A stretch of DNA of 14,086 nt from assembly GCA_002383665.1 (NCBI GenBank), contig DFZI01000084.1, forward strand, positions 28,089 through 42,174, given 5' to 3'. Shown one piece after another: positions 6,682 to 13,122 of this stretch. The DNA comes from Dehalococcoidia bacterium UBA4060. GTDB lineage: Bacteria; Chloroflexota; Dehalococcoidia; GIF9; UBA5629. The position numbers and the translations under genes were made by a program. Below the pieces are notes generated by a model. It did no database searches. It was given only the letters and a program-made list of their open reading frames with translations, and was not told the origin of the DNA. Within the stretch, counting starts at the first letter, position 1. Each line of letters starts with the position of its first letter.

Positions 6682-7752
6682 TTAGGGTGTTCTATAGTCG
6701 CCGGTTCTGCTGAGCTCTGCCCGTGTTTTGGGTAGTGCGGCGGGATATTTATTCTGAATAAACTCTATCAACTTCTCTCTGACCTCACAACGCAGGTCCC
6801 ATGCTTTAGATGAATCTGCTGCACTTACAAGAGCTCTTAATTCCATGGTATGCTCGGTGGCATTTGTTACTTGTAAGCCGCATACTTTACCATCCCATTT
6901 ATCCGAGCCTTTTACAATACGTTCAAGCTCTTGTCTCACTTCGTTCACAGGCACGGTGTAATCAGTATATACAAAAACTGTCCCGAGCAGGTCCGCCGAT
7001 ACTCGTGTCCAGTTCTGGAAAGGTTTTTCGATGAAATAGCTTATCGGGAGCACAAGTCTCCTTAAGTCCCATATCCTTACCACGACATAAGTCAGGGTTA
7101 TCTCTTCTATGTTCCCCCATTCGTTTTCCACAATTACCACATCGTCCACACGTATGGGTTGCGCGAATGCTATCTGGATGCCGGCGAGGAAATTGCCGAT
7201 AATTTTCTGTGCCGCGAGCCCGATCACCACACTTGCCACACCGGCAGAGGCAAGTATGCCGGCACCAATTTGCTGGAAACTTTCGAAGCCCAATAAGATT
7301 AGCGCTACTGCAACTATTATGATAACTACAGCTATTATCCTCTTAATGACCTGTATCTGAGTTTGGATTTTACGTGCCTTCAAATTATCCTGGGCCTTTA
7401 TATCGTAACGGCTCAGGATTACATCTTCGCCGACCGACATAAACGAGATCACCAACCAGGATACTGACAGAATGAATAGCGGGCGGAATAGAGTATTCAA
7501 AATATAAAGAACATTCTCGGGAAACTGGACCAGGGGCATAGCGATGTTTATAGCAAGTAGGATGATAAGATATTTAGAAGGCCTGCGGGTATGCTTTACG
7601 ATAGAATCATCCATAACGGCTCGCGTCCGCTTACATATACGGCTCAGGATGCGGAAGACAATATAATGTGCAATCAGGCCTATAATCCCAGCCCCAATTA
7701 TGATGCTGAGGCTATAGATGATAGGTTGCCAATTTTGAAGAAACTCTGTCAA
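6682..7752 (-). CDS. MscS-family mechanosensitive ion channel
   Basis: 356 residues. The family opens under membrane tension to release solutes after hypo-osmotic shock. Five membrane segments can be seen: about 11-36, 60-80, 88-108, 135-156, and the pore-lining TM3 region about 161-197, whose Gly/Ala-rich run (GAGILASAGVASVVIGLAAQ, then the NFLAGIQIAFAQPIRVDDVV stretch) is the family hallmark. A beta domain (about 200-250, EWGNIEEITLTYVVVRIWD) and a mixed C-terminal vestibule domain follow. The start is a TTG at 7752 with AGGAGG six bases upstream; no ATG exists before residue 47. It has two more N-terminal helices than E. coli MscS, as in many larger homologues. It follows the P-type ATPase gene by 41 nt on the same strand and ends at a terminator, so the two probably share a transcript. 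Confidence 0.93.
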   Translation of the reverse strand: MTEFLQNWQPIIYSLSIIIGAGIIGLIAHYIVFRILSRICKRTRAVMDDSIVKHTRRPSKYLIILLAINIAMPLVQFPENVLYILNTLFRPLFILSVSWLVISFMSVGEDVILSRYDIKAQDNLKARKIQTQIQVIKRIIAVVIIIVAVALILLGFESFQQIGAGILASAGVASVVIGLAAQKIIGNFLAGIQIAFAQPIRVDDVVIVENEWGNIEEITLTYVVVRIWDLRRLVLPISYFIEKPFQNWTRVSADLLGTVFVYTDYTVPVNEVRQELERIVKGSDKWDGKVCGLQVTNATEHTMELRALVSAADSSKAWDLRCEVREKLIEFIQNKYPAALPKTRAELSRTGDYRTP

Positions 7753-7793
7753 CGAATTCCTCCTGTGCTTTCAGTTCGCAACGATCAAGCCAA

Positions 7794-10508
7794 TCAAGTC
7801 TTCAGCCTTCTTCTTATAAACTTCTCTAACTCAGGTATTAAAAAGCCAGCAGGGAGCCCAATTAACACAAATGGCCACCAAGATACAGGAAAAGGCGCTG
7901 TGCGAAAAACAGCATTGAGACCAGGTAAATAGATTATCAACAGGTTTGCGACGATGGTGATAGCCATTCCAGCGAGCAACCACTTATTCGAAATGGGACT
8001 AAAGGTAAAGGCTGATTTGGTGGTTGACCTGGCAGTTATCACGTATCCAAGGTGTACCAAGATAACACTCATGAAAGCTGCGGTTTGCGCCTGGCCCAAT
8101 GCTATGTTTTCATTAGAAATAACCTGATGTCCGAACTCCCAGTAAATGAAAAAACCGGTAGCTGCCATTACCAGTGAAACCAGGCCTACTCTCTCGAGCA
8201 AGAAACGGTTAGCCAGTTTGGCTTTGGGGTCGCGCGGTGGTGTTTCCAGCAAGCCCTTCTCTTTGGGCTCCATCATCAATGGCATGGTTAGAAACACTGA
8301 ATCGGCAAGGTTTATCCACAGAATCTGTATCGGCTCCAGGGGGAGACCCATAGCAAATAAGGCAATGAACGGCGCAAGCAATATACCTGCCATTATCAAT
8401 AATGCCTGCCCACCATTTGTCGGTAGGGTGTAAAGTATGGCCTTTTCCAGGTTGTTCCAGGCATGACGGCCTTCTTCGACGGCAGCGACTATACTGGCAA
8501 AATTATCATCGGTCAGGATCATTGCCGCAGCTTCTTTGCTAACCTCGGTTCCTGTTATTCCCATGGCGATGCCGATATCGGCAGCTCTTAAGGCTGGGGC
8601 ATCATTGACGCCATCACCTGTCATAGCTACGATATGCCCCCTCCTCTGTAACTGGCGAGCGATTCTAAGCTTGTGCTCGGGAGCCACCCTGGCATAAACC
8701 GATACCTCGTTTACGACACCATATAAATCTTCATCACTCATGCGCGATAACTCTTCCCCTCTCAGAACCCTGTCCTCCGAGCTATCGACGATCCTTAATT
8801 GAATTGCGATTGCTTTAGCCGTCCTGGCGTGGTCGCCAGTTATCATCACGGGTCTGATGCCGGCTCTCTTGCATTTTTGAATGGCTTCGATTACTTCTTC
8901 ACGTGGTGGATCTATCATCCCCTGCAAACCCAGGAAGACCAACTCATCCAGATGAGCAATCTCGAGCGCCTTCTTATCTTTGGGAAGAAGCTTATAAGCC
9001 ATCCCGATTAGCCTTAAACCTCCTTCTGCCATCTCATCGGCTTTCTCCAAGATCGATTTAATGTCTAATGGCTTTGTTTCAGTATCAGTTAACTGGAAAT
9101 TGCACATCTTCAGGACTACTTCAGGCGAGCCCTTAACATATAAGACATTATTGGAGTCACCCTCATATAGGGTAGCCATATACATCCTGTCTGAGTCGAA
9201 GGGAATCTCATCTATTCGGCCATTTTCGCGCTTAAGGCCTGCTTTAGCTGCGGCAACGACAAGAGCTCCCTCAGTAGGATCTCCAACAATTACCCATTTA
9301 TCGTCGCTTTTCTGCAAAGTGGCATCGCTGCACAGAAGCCCCGCCATTAAGGTTTCGTACAGCGCTTTATGCTCTGAAACTTTGTTGATAGGCATCCCAC
9401 CATGAGTGATTTCTCCCACAGGCTGGTATCCGACCCCGCTGACCCTGTAATCTCTGCCACCAGCATATATCCTGACGACGGTCATCTCGTTCTTAGTAAG
9501 TGTGCCGGTCTTATCAGAGCATATGACTGTGGTGCTGCCAAGTGTTTCAGCTGCTGGCAACAGCCTTATTAACGCATTTCTCTTAGCCATAGTTGATGCA
9601 CTCAAAGCCAGTATTGAAGTTACCAGCATAGGCAGCATTTCTGGCATGGCCGCTACAATGAGAGCAATGGTAGTTAAAAAACTATAGGAGAGGCTGAATC
9701 CAACGAAGTATCCCAGCAGGAAATTTAAGCCACCGAGCGCAAAGACGGCAATCATCAGGGTTTTGGTGAAATCCGCTATCTTTCGCTGTAATGGTGTGAT
9801 GACCTTGGTCGTACTTTTTACCAGCATGGCAATCTTACCAAACTCGGTATTCTCTCCGGTGGCTACAACAATGCCTCTGGCCGAGCCTCGTGTCACAAAG
9901 GAACCGCTGAAAACCATGCACTGCTGGTCACCCGGCGACAGGTCCGGTCTTGGGATTAGCAATGTATTCTTTCCCACGGGCACAGACTCTCCTGTTAAGG
10001 CAGATTCGTCAACCGTCAAATCCTTGGTAAAGTAAAGACGCAGGTCGGCTGGAACTCTATCACCACTGTTTAGGATGATCACATCACCTGGGACCAACTC
10101 TCGTGCCTGAATGACCTTTTGCTCCCTGTCTCGGATAACCAGACATTCATGGACAACCATTTTACTGAGTGCTTCCAGTGCTGACTCTGTTTTGCCCTCC
10201 TGGATGAACCCTAAGATTACATTCAGGATGACTACGCCCAGGATAACCGCAGTATCCGCAAGCATATCCTCGCCGCGCAGAGTCAGAATCCCGGTAATCG
10301 CTGCTGCTATTAGAAGAACATAAACCAGTGGATTGTTAAACTGGCGCAAAAACCGTTTCAGAGCACTGGGCCTCTTAGATTTCAGTTCGTTGGGGCCGAA
10401 CCTTTTCAGCCGCTCCTGGGCTTCTCTTTGGGTAAGCCCAGAATCAGCAGTCTCCAGTTTTTTATAGATGTCCTCGAGGGACATTTGATACCAGCGAGTG
10501 TCATTCAT
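7794..10508 (-). CDS. P-type cation-transporting ATPase (P2/Ca2+-ATPase-like, unusual ion site)
   Basis: 904 residues. ATP-driven cation transport across the cell membrane through an aspartyl-phosphate intermediate. In order: an N-terminal cation-ATPase domain (LEDIYKKLETADSGLTQREA, GPNEL); helices M1-M2 (about 60-104); an actuator domain with LTGES (Glu174); M3-M4 with PEMLP (289-293); the phosphorylation site CSDKTGTLT (Asp332); a nucleotide-binding domain with VKGSPE (Lys459); TGD (557-559); the hinge GDGVNDAPAL (631-640); and M5-M10. Overall it resembles SERCA/CtpF-type P2 pumps. The ion-site residues differ: M4 has Met where PEGLP has Gly, M5 reads PTNGGQ (Gln701 where SERCA has Glu771), and M6 reads NLADS (Asp736, Ser737) against NLVTD. 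The substrate is therefore uncertain (Ca2+, Mn2+, Na+ or H+). The only suitable start is ATG 10508, although the nearest AAGGAG is about 14 nt upstream. First gene of a probable two-gene unit with mscS. Confidence 0.95.
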   Translation of the reverse strand: MNDTRWYQMSLEDIYKKLETADSGLTQREAQERLKRFGPNELKSKRPSALKRFLRQFNNPLVYVLLIAAAITGILTLRGEDMLADTAVILGVVILNVILGFIQEGKTESALEALSKMVVHECLVIRDREQKVIQARELVPGDVIILNSGDRVPADLRLYFTKDLTVDESALTGESVPVGKNTLLIPRPDLSPGDQQCMVFSGSFVTRGSARGIVVATGENTEFGKIAMLVKSTTKVITPLQRKIADFTKTLMIAVFALGGLNFLLGYFVGFSLSYSFLTTIALIVAAMPEMLPMLVTSILALSASTMAKRNALIRLLPAAETLGSTTVICSDKTGTLTKNEMTVVRIYAGGRDYRVSGVGYQPVGEITHGGMPINKVSEHKALYETLMAGLLCSDATLQKSDDKWVIVGDPTEGALVVAAAKAGLKRENGRIDEIPFDSDRMYMATLYEGDSNNVLYVKGSPEVVLKMCNFQLTDTETKPLDIKSILEKADEMAEGGLRLIGMAYKLLPKDKKALEIAHLDELVFLGLQGMIDPPREEVIEAIQKCKRAGIRPVMITGDHARTAKAIAIQLRIVDSSEDRVLRGEELSRMSDEDLYGVVNEVSVYARVAPEHKLRIARQLQRRGHIVAMTGDGVNDAPALRAADIGIAMGITGTEVSKEAAAMILTDDNFASIVAAVEEGRHAWNNLEKAILYTLPTNGGQALLIMAGILLAPFIALFAMGLPLEPIQILWINLADSVFLTMPLMMEPKEKGLLETPPRDPKAKLANRFLLERVGLVSLVMAATGFFIYWEFGHQVISNENIALGQAQTAAFMSVILVHLGYVITARSTTKSAFTFSPISNKWLLAGMAITIVANLLIIYLPGLNAVFRTAPFPVSWWPFVLIGLPAGFLIPELEKFIRRRLKT

Positions 10509-10578
10509 TACTAAAAGGCAATCTCCTTTTGTGGGATATGTCGTGGGAATTTACCACTGTCTTATGTAGGTTAGTGTT

Positions 10579-10607
10579 ATATTAACGAGAGTATAGCCGG
10601 GAGTCAA
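10579..10607 (-). promoter_or_regulatory. Sigma70-like promoter of the ATPase-mscS unit
   Basis: On the minus strand TTGACT (10602-10607) is followed by a 17-nt spacer and TAATAT (10579-10584). The -35 matches the consensus at five of six positions and the -10 at four of six. Transcription would begin about 65 nt before the ATPase start codon. This is the best promoter-like sequence in the window. Confidence 0.6.
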
Positions 10608-10620
10608 CTGCGTAATAAAA

Positions 10621-10858
10621 GTGCATTTCTGGGCGAGCTTATTGCAACGACTTTCAAATAAAATGGCGCATGCCGATAGACCCTATGAAAATGCCAGAAG
10701 GGAGAACTTCTTCAAGGCATTGAAACATGAGGAAGTGTACTTACGGGAGTATGCGAACTATCGAGATTTAGTAATTAGGCTTCCCTATCTCAGAGAAGAG
10801 GTCTATAATCTCAGATGATTGCTTGCATTGCTCCATCGGCAAAAACGAGAGGTGCGTT
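10621..10858 (+). pseudogene. IS3-family transposase relic (C-terminal end, frameshifted)
   Basis: A 65-codon frame from 10621 to a TGA at 10816-10818 matches the end of the IS3-type DDE integrase core: RPYENARRENFFKALKHEEVYLREY aligns with the usual NPYDNA.AESFFKTLK.EEVYLREY, and the Glu of RREN lies at the catalytic glutamate position. EEVYNLR then corresponds to EEVYNRKR. The expected continuation LHSSIGY appears in another frame as LHCSIGKNE from 10823, so the copy is frameshifted. The first three quarters of the transposase are missing, there is no ribosome binding site at the GTG at 10621, and no terminal inverted repeats are seen. It is a dead fragment. Its distal part runs directly into the start of the AI-2E-family gene. 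Confidence 0.8.
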
Positions 10859-11944
10859 TTGAATAAAGAGGTGAGCTTTTGGAAAAGGTACAGAGCACTT
10901 ATTACCTTTTTGCTTATCCTTGCCGCCATATTCGTGCTTGCGTACATCTTCCGAAGTGAGTTATTACCCTTCATAATAGGCCTGATTTTTGCATATCTTT
11001 TACTGCCTTTGATCAAGTGGGCCGAACAGAGGTTGCCACCCAAGAATAAATGGATGAGCGCTAAAAGAATATTTCTGATAATTTTCGCTTTCATTCTTGG
11101 GATTTCGCTGCTGGTAGGATTCATAGTATATTTTTACTATGGCGTGAGAGACGTAGTCTCAGATGTAATTAATAAAACGCCCGAGTATATCAGTACTATT
11201 CAAAATAATCTGGAATCCTGGTACATGTCCATTTTTGAGGTTATTCCCCCTCAATATCAGCAGCAGATAAGCGATTTTTTTAGTAGCGTTAATAACGAGG
11301 TAGGAAAAGCACTGCAGGTAATATTCAGCACAGGCATTGGCACCGTCCCCCGCACAGTTGGTTTGATTGCCGGCTTTTTAGCTTTGCCGTTCTTTCTTTT
11401 CTTCATATTAAAAGATGCAGAATCGCTTAAAACAAGTTTCTATGACCTTTTGCCGAAAACTCTTACCGTGCATACCCAAAACATTTTTACGATTATAGAT
11501 AATGTCGTAGGTAAATATATCCGGGCTCAATTATTGCTGGGCTTTGTTGTGGCTATCCTTGTTTTCATTGGTTTATCAATATTGGGAATAAAGCTTGCAC
11601 CGGTTCTGGCCATATTTGCTGGGATAATGGAATTAATACCTACTGTAGGGCCATGGATATCTGGTATTTTGGGTGTACTGTTGATTCTGGCTATCGACCC
11701 CAGTAAATTTATCCCAGCGATAATAGTCTATGTGGCGGCAAATTTGCTGGAAAACTTGCTGCTCGTTCCCAGAATCCAGGGAGGATTTCTGCGTATAAAC
11801 CCTGCAATTCTCATGGTAGGGCTTGTGCTGGGAGCTAGCCTTGGGGGTATTTGGGGGATGGTACTTGCGGGGCCCTTGATAGCCCTGGCTTTGGAAATTT
11901 ATAAATACATTCGGTCAATCTCCGGCTCCGATGAAAATGCTTAG
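10859..11944 (+). CDS. AI-2E family transporter (PerM/UPF0118-type membrane protein)
   Basis: 361 residues if started at the TTG at 10859, which has GAGAGGT five bases upstream. The frame is open further, to a TTG at 10823, but those residues (HCSIGKNE) look like transposase relic, so I prefer the later start; a GTG at 10871 is a third choice. Topology fits the family: two or three N-terminal membrane segments (about 12-31, 35-51 and 71-95), a long soluble region with amphipathic helices (about 96-175), then a C-terminal bundle of four or five segments including the conserved PTVGPWISGILGVLL and ENLLLVPRIQGG. Members have been linked to autoinducer-2 export or to Na+/H+ antiport, and the sequence does not show which applies. 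It converges with the DedA-like gene, 75 nt away. Confidence 0.92.
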   Translation: MNKEVSFWKRYRALITFLLILAAIFVLAYIFRSELLPFIIGLIFAYLLLPLIKWAEQRLPPKNKWMSAKRIFLIIFAFILGISLLVGFIVYFYYGVRDVVSDVINKTPEYISTIQNNLESWYMSIFEVIPPQYQQQISDFFSSVNNEVGKALQVIFSTGIGTVPRTVGLIAGFLALPFFLFFILKDAESLKTSFYDLLPKTLTVHTQNIFTIIDNVVGKYIRAQLLLGFVVAILVFIGLSILGIKLAPVLAIFAGIMELIPTVGPWISGILGVLLILAIDPSKFIPAIIVYVAANLLENLLLVPRIQGGFLRINPAILMVGLVLGASLGGIWGMVLAGPLIALALEIYKYIRSISGSDENA

Positions 11945-11964
11945 ATTTCCGAGGCAAGGATACC

Positions 11965-12016
11965 CTATCACCGATCACACAACAACATTGGTCAACAGAT
12001 CGGCAAGATAGCAGTT
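11965..12016. terminator. Possible bidirectional hairpin between convergent genes
   Basis: CTATC-CCGATC (11965-11976) pairs with GATCGG-GATAG (11998-12011) as a two-part stem of 5 and 6 bp with small internal mismatches and a 21-nt loop, followed on the plus strand by a short T run. It sits in the 75-nt gap between the stops of the AI-2E gene and the DedA-like gene. The large loop and weak T-tract make this uncertain. Confidence 0.3.
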
Positions 12017-12019
12017 TTC

Positions 12020-12652
12020 CTATCGAAACCGTCTTTGCCAGAGATATCTTCCCACAAAGATGCTTATATAAAGCAATGTTAATCCAATGGTAAAGGCAAT
12101 CATTACAGGCAACGGTTTCAGCGTGGCATTAGTGCCGATTATTGCCCCGATTATCACATAGAAACCATCATAGATGAGGCTGGAAAGCGCCGCTCCCAGC
12201 AGCAACGTTTTCAATCGTTTCTGTGCAGACATTAATATGGTTACGGGATAGCGAAGGCCCAGCAACCTGCCTGCGGCTACTGAGAAAGGAGATACGAGGT
12301 TGATTCTGTCTACTATCCTGTTCACAAAGGGTATTTTATGCTCGCGTGACTGTAAAAATGATCTGAGTTTTGCTATCAATCTGCCGCTGCTTGTGGCAAT
12401 TGCATAGGTGATCAATATACCCACTAAACGTCCCATCATTGTCATCAGGATAATCGTGGCCAGGTTGTATATGGCGTGGCCACCACTGGAAATGCTATAT
12501 CCTGTAAGCATCAGCGTAGTTTCGAGGAGATACGGAACACCAACGATGAATACCTCCGTAATTAAACACAGAACAAATAGCGATGCTCCCGCAATATGGC
12601 TATATGTACCAATAAGGTTTATTAAATTTTCCAAAAATTGCTGAATACCCAT
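12020..12652 (-). CDS. Polytopic membrane protein, DedA/VTT-like
   Basis: 210 residues from the ATG at 12652; a TTG three codons earlier is an alternative, and neither has a clear ribosome binding site. Hydrophobic segments lie near residues 20-50, 60-90, 115-140, 145-170 and 178-203. Several points resemble DedA/SNARE-associated (VTT) proteins, which act in lipid flipping and envelope homeostasis: an acidic residue in the first hydrophobic hairpin (LITEVFIVGVPYLLE), a GRLVG segment before a cytoplasmic basic loop, and a small-residue re-entrant-like stretch with arginine (SPFSVAAGRLLGLRYP) followed by GAALSSLIYDGFYVIIGAIIG. The match is from overall pattern only, so the family is tentative. 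It is convergent with the AI-2E gene and divergent from the GT20 gene. Confidence 0.75.
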   Translation of the reverse strand: MGIQQFLENLINLIGTYSHIAGASLFVLCLITEVFIVGVPYLLETTLMLTGYSISSGGHAIYNLATIILMTMMGRLVGILITYAIATSSGRLIAKLRSFLQSREHKIPFVNRIVDRINLVSPFSVAAGRLLGLRYPVTILMSAQKRLKTLLLGAALSSLIYDGFYVIIGAIIGTNATLKPLPVMIAFTIGLTLLYISIFVGRYLWQRRFR

Positions 12653-12766
12653 AAAATTCAACTGAATATGGCACTGAGCCGCTGTATAGTTTCTATTCTA
12701 ACAGTCTAACTGATGCAACATTATCCTAACAAGCCAAGGTGAAGAAAATGTATTCTTTAGGAGGAG

Positions 12767-12952
12767 GTGATAGCACCATATGAGAAATTGAAATCTCTAC
12801 CCGATGCCCGGAGCTGACTGAAAATTTGGATAACACTACAGTAGCTTGATGATATTGCCAATCAAATTAGCGATAATGAATTTGCCGAAAGGGTGATGAA
12901 AGCACTTACCAATCTCTTCCAACATATCTCTCGATGCCCTATATCGAGATGA
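12767..12952 (+). pseudogene. Decayed reading frame, probable transposase C-terminus
   Basis: One frame stays protein-like for about 60 codons across two in-frame stops (12815-12817 and 12842-12844): APYEKLKSLPDARS, stop, LKIWITLQ, stop, then LDDIANQISDNEFAERVM and KALTNLFQHI. The spacing recalls the C-terminal end of some integrase-core transposases (PYE.LKSLP.A..YLKPG.TF..LD.IA...SDNE.A), but that is from memory and unverified. Nothing recognisable remains upstream of it in the 12662-12766 stretch. An AGGAGGAGGTG sequence (12759-12769) precedes it; the ATG at 12780 opens only three codons in another frame. The 461-nt interval 12662-13122 contains no intact gene. Confidence 0.55.
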
Positions 12953-13041
12953 CCGAGGCTCAGACCTTCAGGCTCATTTTTGGATTAGAAAAGACTTATG
13001 TCTCTGAAAGAGTTGGCTGCAAACACAAGATGATCGAGTAA
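12934..13041 (+). other. 35-codon frame of unknown origin
   Basis: ATG at 12934 to TAA at 13039-13041, in a different frame from the decayed reading frame before it. The middle (TEAQTFRLIFGLEKTYVSERVG) has a protein-like composition. There is no ribosome binding site in front of the ATG. It may be the frameshifted continuation of the relic or another gene fragment. I do not recognise it. Confidence 0.25.
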
Positions 13042-13043
13042 AT

Positions 13044-13071
13044 TTGGCACAGTCCTGCACTCTGTTGTAAC
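13044..13071 (+). promoter_or_regulatory. Candidate promoter of the GT20 gene
   Basis: TTGGCA (13044-13049), a 16-nt spacer and TGTAAC (13066-13071) lie about 50 nt before the GT20 start codon. The -35 matches the sigma70 consensus at five of six positions and the -10 at four of six. It lies just after the 35-codon frame. Confidence 0.35.
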
Positions 13072-13122
13072 ATGTGAGTCAGAATCGAATTCCATAAGTA
13101 ACTGCTGCTCGGAGAGTAATAT

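Noticed and set aside
10768..11124. 118-codon open frame on the minus strand
   Set aside because: It is antisense to the relic and the start of the AI-2E gene; no domain and no start signal.
12759..12791. Strong AGGAGGAGGTG followed by ATG at 12780
   Set aside because: The ATG opens only three codons before TGA, so no gene starts there; it may be a remnant of a lost start or part of the relic.
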